NCBI GenBank assembly: GCA_977017575.1
Contig: CDRNVI010000039.1
Coordinates: 620,001-684,000 of the forward strand
Length of the DNA: 64,000 nucleotides
Source of the DNA: Paramoeba atlantica
Lineage: Eukaryota; Discosea
Direction of reading: 5' to 3'
A model generated the notes under the pieces. The model was given only the letters and a program-made list of their open reading frames with translations. It ran no database searches and was not told the origin of the DNA. The translations under genes were made by a program, and so were the position numbers. How positions within the stretch are numbered: the first letter of the stretch is position 1; every line of letters begins with the position of its first letter. Below are positions 48,154-57,027 of the stretch, piece after piece.

Positions 48154-48623
48154 GTTATTGAGGTACTTTTATAGACACGATTCGAGCGGAACTGTGATAG
48201 GTTTACGGCATAGTTATACCAGAGTAGAGATACTGTATGCTCAATATAAATTTTATTAACTCGCTGTCTAAATACCAATTTCTTTTTTATTGTGGATACA
48301 AAAAATCAGAGTAAAAAACATCAGATCCAAAAGAATCAATACAACATTTAAAAGCTCTCTCCACACCTTTTCACGCACATGGTGTGTATTCGAGCACTAG
48401 CAAAGAAAACTTTTCGTTAATCAGTTATATTTCGATCTTTTTATTTTTCATTTCCGACGCTTTTTTTAGAACGCGGCTTTTTAATACAGGCTCGTGATAA
48501 ATAATACTGGCACGAGAACTAACTGAATTATGAAATCCTAAAATCAAAACATAAGTCAACAAATTGAGAAACCCGATCAATAAAAGGCAAAACAATCGAG
48601 TACAACTTACAGAATGACGCTAT
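48154..48623. other. Intergenic spacer
   Basis: 470 AT-rich bases between eEF1B-beta and the zinc-finger array gene. A 98-codon minus frame overlapping the 5' end of the latter (47982-48278) has no recognisable content. No RNA gene or repeat identified. Confidence 0.4.
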
Positions 48624-49235
48624 TTATACCTTATTCCACGCTGCAATATCCATAGACTGAACGTCGTCTTCGAATTGCATAATCATGTCCTCGATATCAT
48701 CCGATGAAACTTTGTCATCTTCTATAACGATCATCACCTTCAGCTTCTTAATACCGAAGGCAATGGTGTCCAAACGGTGTGCGCCCCACACAAGGCCATC
48801 TTTATCTATCGCACGGAGTTTTTTCATTAAAGCTTCAAGATCGGTTGTGTCGTCCCAAGGCTTGATGTCTATGACAATATTCGACTTTGCAATAACAGCA
48901 GGTTTGGCTTTCTTCTTGGTCTCTTCCTCCTTCTTGCGTGCCTCCAGTGCTGCTTGCTCCTCTTCCGTGACTTCTCCAAACAAATCGACGTCATCATCCT
49001 CTTCCGCAGGCGCACTCTTCTTACTTTGGGGTTCCGCTTTCGGTTTACTGTCACTCACAGTTTGCATTCCCTTTCGTTCAGACGCAAAATAGGAAGCCAT
49101 ACGTGCCGCCCAGGAGATTACTTTCGCATTGTTGCCAAACATTTGTTGAAACAACTCAGCGTCTGCCTTGGAAGGTACGTACCCCTCAACATAGGGCTTT
49201 GTGAGAAGTTTTTTGTTAATCTCTGACAGGGACAT
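48624..49235 (-). CDS. Elongation factor 1-beta (eEF1B guanine-nucleotide exchange subunit)
   Basis: A 203-residue eEF1B beta/alpha-type subunit. The N-terminal GST-C-like segment (about 1-52, LTKPYVEGYVPSKADAELF) is followed by an acidic linker with EEDDDVDLFGE (about 77-87). The C-terminal exchange domain (about 115-203) has VIDIKPWDDTTDLEALMKKLR, GLVWGAHRLDTIAFGIKKLKV and the terminal FEDDVQSMDIAAWNKV. It reloads eEF1A with GTP during translation elongation. The complete C-terminus is needed for activity and is intact. The spacing to the neighbouring genes is about 400-470 bp. Confidence 0.95.
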   Translation of the reverse strand: MSLSEINKKLLTKPYVEGYVPSKADAELFQQMFGNNAKVISWAARMASYFASERKGMQTVSDSKPKAEPQSKKSAPAEEDDDVDLFGEVTEEEQAALEARKKEEETKKKAKPAVIAKSNIVIDIKPWDDTTDLEALMKKLRAIDKDGLVWGAHRLDTIAFGIKKLKVMIVIEDDKVSSDDIEDMIMQFEDDVQSMDIAAWNKV

Positions 49236-49630
49236 GATAAAGTGTTAAAGAAAATATACGGAAAAACCAAGCCTATTTTAGAAACGCGAGCGCTATCCAA
49301 TACGTTTCCTGTGGGTACCGTAAGCACTTACAGTTTAGCATAAAATCCTTGTTCTTTCCCCCCTCTGGTGCATCGAATATGATACATTTTTAAAGTAAAG
49401 TTTATAATAAAACAACACCATTTTTAAAACATTTATCATTCCATTTTCCGAACTGCTGCTTCATACCCACGTTAGGGAACACACCCACAACAAATTCGAA
49501 TATGTACATTACGGGATCGAAATTGCATAAACACACGAAAACGTCTTGATTTAAAAACCCTGTACATCGGGATCGTTTTTACACTGCCCCTCCAAACCAC
49601 TTACCGTCCCCTTTGCGTGCATTCTCCTCC
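49236..49630. other. Intergenic spacer
   Basis: 395 bases, AT-rich, between the small membrane protein gene and eEF1B-beta. No feature recognised. Confidence 0.4.
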
Positions 49631-49987
49631 TCACACGCTCTCCCCCGCCTCGAGTTTCTCCCGGATCTCCTCCAGGAACGGCATCACGCGCTCGTACTGT
49701 ATCCGCATCCGCGCCATCCCCTCCTCCCCCTCCAGCTCGGTGCCGTCGCTCACGTACAGGTCCGAGGTGTCGGGGGCGTACTGCGAGTTCCCGGACCAGC
49801 GGGAGTAGGAGGCGTTGTAGAAGAAGAAGACCCAGGCCCCGAGCATGCACCCCGCGAGCAGCTGCTGCGTGCGGTGGAGGGAGGCGTTCCAGATCCCCGA
49901 CTCCCCGGGGTTGGTGTAGAAGTAGGACCGGCGGCAGCAGGAGAGCAGGGGGGCGGAGGGGAGCCGGGGGCGGGGGAAGGCTCGCAT
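49631..49987 (-). CDS. Small single-span mitochondrial membrane protein, unassigned
   Basis: 118 residues. The N-terminus MRAFPRPRLPSAPLLSCCRRS is a good presequence candidate (five Arg, no acid). A single hydrophobic span at about 43-57 (LLAGCMLGAWVFFFYN) is followed by an acidic soluble C-terminus with MARMRIQYERVMPFLEEIRE. The layout matches accessory subunits of respiratory complexes in kinetoplastids. GC content is high. An overlapping minus frame (49551-49850) is a shadow. Identity unknown. Confidence 0.65.
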   Translation of the reverse strand: MRAFPRPRLPSAPLLSCCRRSYFYTNPGESGIWNASLHRTQQLLAGCMLGAWVFFFYNASYSRWSGNSQYAPDTSDLYVSDGTELEGEEGMARMRIQYERVMPFLEEIREKLEAGESV

Positions 49988-50145
49988 AGAGGGGGTATGT
50001 AATAAATTGGAAAGAAAAAAAGAGGTTTAGAGTGATCGATTTTAGAAGTTATTTTTTAAGAAATTATTGAATGATGTGTTATTTAGTTGTGAATAAGAGT
50101 TTAAAAATAGCGGTATAATATTTAAAAATGCTGCACAACGGGGTG

Positions 50146-50430
50146 TTAACTCGTGGGATGATGAATTTGCTTGTACGCGAGTAAGTGTCCTGTTTTGGGG
50201 TCTCGTATGGGTATAAAACGATAGGACATAATATCCTCTTTTGGTGGATCGGGAAAGGCATTGTTGCTGTCCAACAATGTGGTTTGGAAGTATTCACTTG
50301 TGTAGACAAGATAACCTACAAGCAGCGTCAAAGGGGGCATGAGGGTCATTTCCCATGTACGTGATGGAATCGTTTTGAGTCTAAGTCGGAATTTCTCGAG
50401 CCCACGACTGAAATACATTCTAGGAATCAT
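50146..50430 (-). CDS. Small single-span protein, probably mitochondrial
   Basis: 94 residues: basic N-terminus (MIPRMYFSRGLEKFRLRLK), one span at about 30-48 (LMPPLTLLVGYLVYTSEYF), and a short soluble tail with IMSYRFIPIRDPKTGHLLAY. The MSYRFIPIRDPKTG segment looks conserved in style. Together with its 3' neighbour it forms a pair of short single-span proteins, both suggestive of respiratory-chain subunits. The frame is preceded by a clear start and not overlapped by a better frame. Confidence 0.6.
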   Translation of the reverse strand: MIPRMYFSRGLEKFRLRLKTIPSRTWEMTLMPPLTLLVGYLVYTSEYFQTTLLDSNNAFPDPPKEDIMSYRFIPIRDPKTGHLLAYKQIHHPTS

Positions 50431-50579
50431 GAGGAATAGGAGAACAAATTTTGAGCTTCTTTGAACACATGGAATTTATGTATTGTAAACTGTGATTCCG
50501 TATTGCAAAATCTAATATTTATATCGCAAAATAAACCCTTTTCCGGTTAAACAAAAGTTAACCGAATTTAGATTAGAAC

Positions 50580-51700
50580 GTTTTCTCCACAGCTATCGTA
50601 CTTTGGTCCTTTCGTCGGATAAACCGGTATAAGCACCTGATATGTGCACTGAACAGGGCACAATACATGGCATTGCAAAAGAATCATCGCATCGTTCAGC
50701 TCTCTGGCTGTTCTTCCCAGCGGCATGACGCAGTTTGTTCGATCTGTGGATATCGTTTACGCTTCCAAGTTCGGACAAATCTTACACTGTAAACTATCAT
50801 CAGGTTTGGTTGCAGCAAGGTTGTAGCAATATTTGTTCAAAATCAGCAGCAGAGGAAATAACTAAATGCTTGAATGAATCTCACGAACAGACATGCAATC
50901 GTGTTATCTTTACGGAAGAAAAAATATTTGACACTAATGATACCCGAAACAATGTGGGTAGCGCCCGGTCGAAAAGCAGTCCCGCGTCAAAAGGTACGTT
51001 CAAAAGGAGTACGGTTCCGTACCTTTTTGAATGTTCTGAAGTATTCCGATATTCTCATACTTTTCTCTTCAACGGGAAGATCACCTCGACTCGCGATTTG
51101 TCTTCACGTACTCGGTCCACGTCACCGGCACAGTTTCCCCCCGCAATGTCTACGACTGTTGAACGGGATACCATGACAGCAAGCGACATACGGCGAATGT
51201 GTACCCTAATCCGAGAGAGGTTAATCCTAGTGCCTAGTGAAAGCCCTACCCTTGGCACTACGGCCCATTGGAAGCGCAAAGATTATCAATCAAGGAAAGT
51301 ATCTAACGCAAAAGTACGAAAGGAAGGTTTGGAGCTCTACGCGGTGTGGGAAAATGAAGGAGCGAAGGAATTGAAATTTCCGCATCAGGACATGGAGTAT
51401 TACGAAATTCAAGTTGAGGATCCCGATATTCCGGTTGATTTTACACACATTCGAGTATTAATCTGACAAGCTATAGAAGACACAACACTATCGAACCCCG
51501 TTAGGCTACAATATGTTTGCGCAATTTAGGTATACTTCGTCGGTAACCCCTTACTGCATAGGTGGGTCCTTTACTTGGATATTACTCGTAAAGAACAAAA
51601 CATATCAAAATAATCTACTTGTCGGTGGGATATGCACATCCCCCAAACAATACTCAATGCGTTCAACGAACAGAGAAACCTATTCATAGAACACGCAGGC
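50580..51700 (+). mobile_element. Decayed Tc1/mariner-like DNA transposon
   Basis: Plus frames 50735-51466 and 50874-51176. NRVIFTEEKIF followed by a frame change into MWVAPGRKAVPRQKVRSKGV resembles the Tc1/mariner catalytic core (the FTDEKIF block and the following N-x-VWA-x-G region); one catalytic Asp is Glu here. The right part encodes an unassigned open segment (51140-51463) ending VDFTHIRVLI. The stretch 51630-51700 resembles the right end of the nested transposon at 20032-21545 (AATGCGTTC, TTCATAGAACAC). Ends are not defined. Confidence 0.45.
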
Positions 51701-51720
51701 CTCTTATGAGAAAAATACCA

Positions 51721-52290
51721 TCAAATACCTTTTCGACGTTTACCAGCGGCAGGCTGTTGTTTGAGACGATCCTGCAAGAAAAGAGTAATTCTCTCTGCAT
51801 CCTCATTCGTATTATTCTCGAACGAAAATACTTTGCCTTCCGGGTAGCTCATCCTCGCCTCGTCCTCGCATATGCGAAATATCTCAGCTTCCATGTTCTC
51901 CTGACGTTTCTTTACACTATAGCCCCTGTCGGAGAGACGATCAAAAAGAGATTCAGTGGAACACTTGAGCACCACGACCACACTCTGAGGGTGGCCCATA
52001 ACCCATCTCTCGGGAAATAAGCCACAGGAATGATAATCCAAGAGGACGACCTCGCTGCTGGTGGCCAACTCTCTCTCCAAATGATCAAGGAGTTTTCCTT
52101 CGTCCAAAACATGTGTCTCTAATTTTTCATCGTAAGAATCGACATATCCATTCTCTTTTGCAATGGCGCTGATGTCAAGGTGCTTGGCATTCAATAACTT
52201 TTCCACACGCCGGCATAGACTGCTTTTTCCCGTTCCCGGAGTTCCCGTAATAACAATAACGGGAAAATCCATAGGTTTGCTATTGGTCAT
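51721..52290 (-). CDS. AK6: Adenylate kinase isoenzyme 6 / FAP7-like NTPase
   Basis: 189 residues from Met at 52290 (MTNSKPMDFPVIVITG). The P-loop GTPGTGKSS is at 16-24, the family signature LDYHSCGLFPERW at about 87-99, and a short LID-type segment with SDRGYSVKKRQENMEAEIF at about 125-145. AK6 (yeast Fap7, human hCINAP) is a nuclear ATPase/AMP kinase that binds Rps14 and is required for 18S rRNA 3' cleavage in late 40S maturation. The 3' end of the gene lies next to the transposon remnant. An alternative start eight codons upstream (52314) adds only hydrophobic residues. Confidence 0.92.
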   Translation of the reverse strand: MTNSKPMDFPVIVITGTPGTGKSSLCRRVEKLLNAKHLDISAIAKENGYVDSYDEKLETHVLDEGKLLDHLERELATSSEVVLLDYHSCGLFPERWVMGHPQSVVVVLKCSTESLFDRLSDRGYSVKKRQENMEAEIFRICEDEARMSYPEGKVFSFENNTNEDAERITLFLQDRLKQQPAAGKRRKGI

Positions 52291-52513
52291 GTTTGAAAAC
52301 AGTAAGAGAGACAAAATTCATTCAAAAAAATCTCCTTTTCTCTCACTGTACGAAATCGTTGGTTCACCGGCACTATAAACGTAGGTTGAAAACAAGTAAA
52401 ATTTGTTTGAACAACCATGCCCAAAAGGACTCAGGAAAAAGTTTTTGATCTTTCGTTCATCTCTTTCCTTATTTATTTTTTTAGCTTACTTACCAGACCA
52501 CGCGTTTTTTCGA

Positions 52514-52760
52514 TCAGATGTGCCCCCTACCTCTAATGGTAAGACCCCAAAAAACGTCCGAAATATGGGGAGAATACGAAATATGGGGAGAATCGGGTAT
52601 TTGTACCAAAAGTTGGATTATTCTGGATCGTTTCGCAATTTTCTCCTTTTTAGTCTCTTCATTAAACGCGGAAGCAGTTCTCAACGCGAAGGGGGTAGCC
52701 GTGGTGGCTTCCAAGAGGGTTCAAACTGGATGGGAGTGTCTGGGAGCGCCTGGGAGCGCA
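52514..52760. repeat. Dispersed repeat related to the left-edge and 37-kb repeats
   Basis: Holds TTTTTAGTCTCTTCATTAAACGCGG (single arm of the 113-bp palindrome, written here as TCTTCATTAAACGCGG) near 52645, a duplicated CGAAATATGGGGAGAAT at 52560 and 52578, and TGGGAGTGTCTGGGAGCGCC at 52730-52750. All three blocks also occur near 37070-37500. The rest of 52315-53057 has no gene. Confidence 0.55.
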
Positions 52761-53057
52761 CCTTCTCCTTTTTACAGGTCACCAATACCAAGTAGACCAA
52801 TGTAGTAGACCAATGTAGTATACCCTGGGCGGTCCATTGAGTATTCCAAGCATTGAAATATAAGTTGGAACGTCATGAGTATGAGTGGAAACGTTTTAAA
52901 AAGTCACGTAAAAGTTTTTTCGAGCGGAAAAAAATCATCAGAAAAAAATGGATTTTAACCTACATTTATAGTGCCGGTTACCCAAATCGTTTTACACCCC
53001 TACTCTGTTTCCTGCATCATTCCCACGATCAAATATGCTCTCCACCACGTCCCCGCT

Positions 53058-54344
53058 CTACTCCATCTGTTGCGAACCCTGCGTACTGACCAAATAATCC
53101 GCCAACGAGCACGGAAACATCACCGTGTTCTGCAAAACCTTCACGCCGACAAACGGCACCACCACATAGGGAATCAGCCGCTTACTCGGCGCCGGCACCC
53201 CAAACGGCAGCGGAAACAACACCGGACCCCAGGGATACCGCCACTTCACATCCCCCGCCCACCGCGGCCACACCACCGGACGCACGGGGCACATCGCCAC
53301 CAGCAACCCCGTCACCCCCACCCCATACCCCACCGCCTGTCGCCTCCTCACCGCCCGGGTAATCTCCGTAAGATCCTGGACAGCGTCGTCCGGGGTGTGT
53401 GCCCTCCCCGCCCCCCTCGCCCCCCTCACCCGCCTCTCCTCCCTCTGTCGGCGCGCCGCAAACCCCTGCCGCAGCGCATCCACCCGCCACGCGGTCGCGC
53501 TCCCGGTGTACACCCCGAGCCCCCCGGCATAGACCCCCGCGAGCAGGGCGCGGCGAAACCCCACCCACCGCGGCACGTGAACCCGGTAGCAATCCCTCCA
53601 CGGCACGTGGCGTACCCGGGCGTACCCCAACGTGAGCGTAAAAAACAGAACAAACTCGGGGAGAGCCCGCTGGACCCCCCACACCAGCCCCCGCGTCCCC
53701 TCCACGTCCCCGACGTCCTCGTTGTACCCCCCCGCGAGGCTGAGGCAGCGCACGGCGTAGCGCCAGGCCGCGAAGTCGTGGGTTCGCACGTAGACCTGGT
53801 TGAGGTAATTCACGAGGTCGGTTTTGTACTGCAGCCGCGCGACGGCGTCCCCGAGGTGGTCGTCGCAGAAGGCGTAGGCGAGGGCGCCGCAGACGGCGCG
53901 CTCGTGGAAGGGGTCGCGGGTCTGGAGTAAGTGCCGGAAGGTCTCGGCGTGGGGGAAGAGGGCGGAGCGGTAGGGCTGGACGCGGGCGAGATGGAGGAGG
54001 GCGTCCGCGGCGGCGACCTTGGGGGGGCGGGCGGGGGCCAGGGAGAGGGCCTGGCAGAGCGGGATGAGGTGGTCGAGGAGGGCGTCCCCGAGCTCGCGGG
54101 TGTAGAAGGCGTGGTGGGCGAGGAAGTGGAGGGCGCGGGTTGGGGTCGAGGGGGAGGGAGGGGGGGGCGTGGAGGGGGCGCGGAGGAGGTGGAGGACATC
54201 GGGGGCGAGGCCGTGGGAGAGGAGGGTGTGGGCCGCGGCCTCGTCGAAGGAGGAGAGGAGGAGGAGACGGTGGAGGGCGTGGGGGGAGGAGGGGTCGTGG
54301 AGGAGGGCGCGGTGGGCGAGGTGGGCGTAGTAGGCGGAGAGCAT
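53058..54344 (-). CDS. GC-rich unassigned protein with helical N-terminus and hydrophobic C-terminus
   Basis: 428 residues from Met at 54344 (MLSAYYAHLAHRALLH). Residues about 1-240 are helical with repeated Ala/Leu/His-rich helices suggesting an ARM/HEAT-like fold. A hydrophobic segment around 235-250 (LPEFVLFFTLTLGYA) and two more (RRALLAGVYAGGLGVYTG; AVGYGVGVTGLLVAMCPVRP) could be membrane spans. The C-terminus carries a clear hydrophobic, Pro-rich region. The gene is about 70 per cent GC, far above its neighbours. The frame extends upstream to 54494, but those 50 codons are Ser/Pro/Thr-rich and AT-richer, so I exclude them. No family recognised. Confidence 0.6.
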   Translation of the reverse strand: MLSAYYAHLAHRALLHDPSSPHALHRLLLLSSFDEAAAHTLLSHGLAPDVLHLLRAPSTPPPPSPSTPTRALHFLAHHAFYTRELGDALLDHLIPLCQALSLAPARPPKVAAADALLHLARVQPYRSALFPHAETFRHLLQTRDPFHERAVCGALAYAFCDDHLGDAVARLQYKTDLVNYLNQVYVRTHDFAAWRYAVRCLSLAGGYNEDVGDVEGTRGLVWGVQRALPEFVLFFTLTLGYARVRHVPWRDCYRVHVPRWVGFRRALLAGVYAGGLGVYTGSATAWRVDALRQGFAARRQREERRVRGARGAGRAHTPDDAVQDLTEITRAVRRRQAVGYGVGVTGLLVAMCPVRPVVWPRWAGDVKWRYPWGPVLFPLPFGVPAPSKRLIPYVVVPFVGVKVLQNTVMFPCSLADYLVSTQGSQQME

Positions 54345-54794
54345 GGAGGGAGGGAGGGGGGATAGAGGGTTACAGAGGCATGGTGGGGTGGTATAGGATT
54401 TAGGGGAGGGATGTGATGAGTTCAGGGTACAAAAATTAAAAATACCCCGTTTTTGGGTACCATTCCTCTGAAAAGTAATGACTGAGGAAACCATATCTTA
54501 CTCCTGAGGGCTTAAAAATAGACATTATTTTGAACACGTCTTTCATTCATTTTTGATGAAAATGTAAACCTATGCGAATTCAAACTCATTGGGTTCACAA
54601 AACAAAAAAAATCTTGTAAACAAAAATATTTCATGATAAAAAGGTAGAGGTATAGAATATATCGCTTCGCCTACAATATACACAACGTATGTATACACAA
54701 CGAAACTTACCTGTACATACTATCCTACATGCATAAATCTCAAGCTGTGGCTCACAATCTATTTGTGGCTTGCCACACAAAGACTCCCTGATAC
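54345..54794. other. Intergenic spacer
   Basis: 450 bases, AT-rich to the right, between the CRK gene and the GC-rich unknown. It should contain the CRK 3' UTR and the next acceptor. No further feature recognised. Confidence 0.4.
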
Positions 54795-55706
54795 TCAATC
54801 AGTGGTTTGTGTAAAATAGGGATGCTCTAATGCTTCCTCGGCCGTTAGTCTTTGGTAAGGCTCATACAACAATAAGTTTTGAATAAGATCTATTCCGTCG
54901 GCACCTATGCGCCGTACTTTGGAAGACCCATAAAAACGCTTACATTCAGGTGCATAGTTTCTACGAAACTCTGGCTTGGCTAAAGTCCTTTCTGAATTTG
55001 CATACTCATGCATACTTGGCCACAACGTATCGTTTGGAGCGCCGAGGAATTTGAAAATGCGAAGCAGCTGATCCGCATCGTTCTGCCCCGGGAATACAGG
55101 CTCACCTGTTATCATCTCGAGCATGATGCAGCCGGCGGACCACATATCCACTGCGGGTCCATAATTTCCATTGCCAAGTAGCACATCGGGAGCACGATAC
55201 CATAGCGTCACCACTTCGTGCGTGAACTTCTTAGCTGCGATGCCATAGGCTCTGCCCAGTCCAAAATCTCCAATTCTTAGATCCTGTGCCTTGTTGATTA
55301 ACAAATTTTGAGGTTTTAAGTCTCTATGTAGCACACATCGTTTGTGGCAATAGGCAATCCCCTCCAACAACTGACGTGACATGCGCTTAATCGTGGATGT
55401 AGGCACAGGTGAGGCACTTTGTTCATCTAAATATTTCCTCAAGTCCATATCCAGATATTCAAACACAAGTGTGAGTTTTCGTTCATTGTGGAGGACTTCG
55501 TAGAGTCGTACTAAATTGGGGTGCCGCAGTTCTTTCAGGAGACTAATTTCTCGTATCGCTGTGCACGGAACTCCTTCCTCATCGTTTTCTAGTCGAATAC
55601 ATTTCAGCGCGACGAGGTTGCCCGTCTCTCGATCGCGGGCTTTATGTACAACGCCATAGGCTCCCTCTCCAATACGGTCAATTTTTGTATACTGATTCAA
55701 AGTCAT
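54795..55706 (-). CDS. Cyclin-dependent kinase, CRK1-like
   Basis: A 303-residue complete CDK: glycine loop GEGAYG (13-18), Lys35, cyclin-binding helix PCTAIRE (47-53) in place of PSTAIRE, catalytic HRD (127-129), DFG (147-149) and T-loop Thr162 (FTHEVVTLWYRAPD). The loop has Ala-Tyr in place of the Thr14-Tyr15 pair, so only the Tyr could be inhibited by a Wee1-type kinase. Kinetoplastid cdc2-related kinases (CRKs) drive G1/S and G2/M. The DFGLGRAYG segment and PCTAIRE suggest CRK1 rather than CRK3, with moderate confidence. A PHO80-like cyclin gene lies 7 kb upstream in the same cluster. Confidence 0.92.
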   Translation of the reverse strand: MTLNQYTKIDRIGEGAYGVVHKARDRETGNLVALKCIRLENDEEGVPCTAIREISLLKELRHPNLVRLYEVLHNERKLTLVFEYLDMDLRKYLDEQSASPVPTSTIKRMSRQLLEGIAYCHKRCVLHRDLKPQNLLINKAQDLRIGDFGLGRAYGIAAKKFTHEVVTLWYRAPDVLLGNGNYGPAVDMWSAGCIMLEMITGEPVFPGQNDADQLLRIFKFLGAPNDTLWPSMHEYANSERTLAKPEFRRNYAPECKRFYGSSKVRRIGADGIDLIQNLLLYEPYQRLTAEEALEHPYFTQTTD

Positions 55707-55800
55707 CGCCTGATGTGTACATTATTAAATCTGTGTTATTCTTTACCTAAATCTAATGTGTAATAAAAATAGATAAAGTTTTGTGCAAAATATTAATTTA

Positions 55801-56134
55801 CTGTGCCCCCCCTTTATACTTTGGCCATTTTGATGAGTAACGAAGTATAAAGGGGGGGTTGGAATTTTTTCCCCGCTGTAAAACAAAGTATAGACAAAAG
55901 TGTAAAAAAAGGCCGCGCCGCTTCGCGGCGCGCCTCATCCAGTTTTCCTGTCTTTCCTTCTATATCACCTTCCATTTCTAGAAGGAAAGACTGGGAACGT
56001 TCTCGTTTTTTTCTAAGGTTTTAGAAAATTTGCGAAAAATAAATAAAAAAATCGGCCCCCCTTCGGGGTGCACAAAAAAAAAAGAAGTATAAAGGGGGGG
56101 GTCTGACCAGCGAAGTATAAAGGGGGGGGCACAG
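55801..56134. mobile_element. C-tract fold-back cassette C (motif TTTATACTTCG)
   Basis: Ends CTGTGCCCCCCC and GGGGGGGGCACAG, flanked by TA. Order: C-tract plus TTTATACTTTGG; CGAAGTATAAA plus G-tract plus TTGG; A-run with GC hairpin GGCCGCGCCGCTTCGCGGCG; a spacer with a second hairpin-like pair (CCTTCTATATC, TCTAGAAGGAAAG); GAAGTATAAA plus G-tract plus TCTGACCAG; CGAAGTATAAA plus G-tract plus CACAGTA. Same architecture as cassette A. The right end abuts a retroelement stub. Confidence 0.82.
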
Positions 56135-56136
56135 TA

Positions 56137-56215
56137 TATATTTTCGTCCCCCTACCCAGTGAGCGCACGCCGCGGCGGTACCAGTTTGGCACCGCGGCGC
56201 GCACCATCTGGGCTT
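56137..56215 (-). mobile_element. 5'-truncated stub of a CRE/R2-like LINE
   Basis: On the minus strand the frame reads MVRAAVPNWYRRGVR, matching the C-terminal tail of the 17-kb element (VQAAVQDWYRRGVRG). GGGTAGGGGGACGAAAATATA follows, matching that element's 3' UTR end (GGGAAAAATATATA). Only the last 25 codons and the 3' UTR survive, as expected from incomplete target-primed reverse transcription. The 3' end sits against the TA of cassette C. Confidence 0.7.
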
Positions 56216-56420
56216 TCCATGTGTAAGTAGTTTAAATGCGAATAATTATGGAAGAATACCGAATAAATATTCAAATTCTTGTTATAGATTAGTGCTGTAG
56301 AGGTGAGTCCCTCGGTGTGGGTCCATTGAGATCGATGTCCCTCGGTGTTCCGCATCGTCTCCAGTAAGCGCTTTGCAATGCAACGTTTCTAAGCCACGCA
56401 AAAAGGATAGCTGAAGGCAT

Positions 56421-56879
56421 TCAAGATTTCCGAGGCACGGTTGTTGCATCGTTGTTACCTGTTTCATCTGTCGTGGGAGATTTTCCTTTTCTCCTTTTGT
56501 TCCGATTTCGGATTCCTTTCTCGAGGTTTAAGTCGGTCCTATATTTTGCAATTTGGCTCTTCAAATCTCGAATTTGGTTTATAACTTGTTCTTGTGATTC
56601 CATAGTAGAGAGAGCATCAGACTCTCTCGCTGATTGTTTAATATTGCGCAAACGCGTGCGATGTTCTTTTAACTGCTCCTGCAGATTACGTTGTTCTTCA
56701 AGATGTTTGTCAAACAAAAATTTGTACGACGACTGGAAATGATGGCGCTGCAAGGTTCCGCAATCGCTTTCGAAACGCGGATCCCAACCTTTGGCTTTGT
56801 CCCCGCTGGAAAAGGATTTAAATAGCTTAGGAGGACGATGAGAATCCACTTGTCTAGGCCGATCACGAGACCCCGCCAT
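56421..56879 (-). CDS. RRP36: RRP36-like rRNA-processing protein
   Basis: 152 residues of the RRP36/DUF947 family. WDPRFESDCGTLQRHHFQSSYKFL (about 31-54) is the family signature (R-DPRF-x-S ... Y-FL). A long basic coiled coil follows (about 58-125), then a Lys/Arg-rich tail (RNRNKRRKGK). Yeast Rrp36 is a 90S pre-ribosome component needed for early cleavages at A0, A1 and A2. The protein is shorter than yeast Rrp36 (300) because the N-terminal acidic extension is absent. It adjoins the Trm7 gene (about 150 bp). Confidence 0.82.
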   Translation of the reverse strand: MAGSRDRPRQVDSHRPPKLFKSFSSGDKAKGWDPRFESDCGTLQRHHFQSSYKFLFDKHLEEQRNLQEQLKEHRTRLRNIKQSARESDALSTMESQEQVINQIRDLKSQIAKYRTDLNLEKGIRNRNKRRKGKSPTTDETGNNDATTVPRKS

Positions 56880-57027
56880 AAAAATAATAGGAGTGTGCGT
56901 AGTGAAAATCGTTTTGCCTATTTTATTTAGAAATGTAAATGGACAACGCCGTGTAGTGTCATAGCCTTACGTTTTTATCTGAAGTCTGAGTACGATACAC
57001 GCACCATATGAAATGGGAACCATTCAT

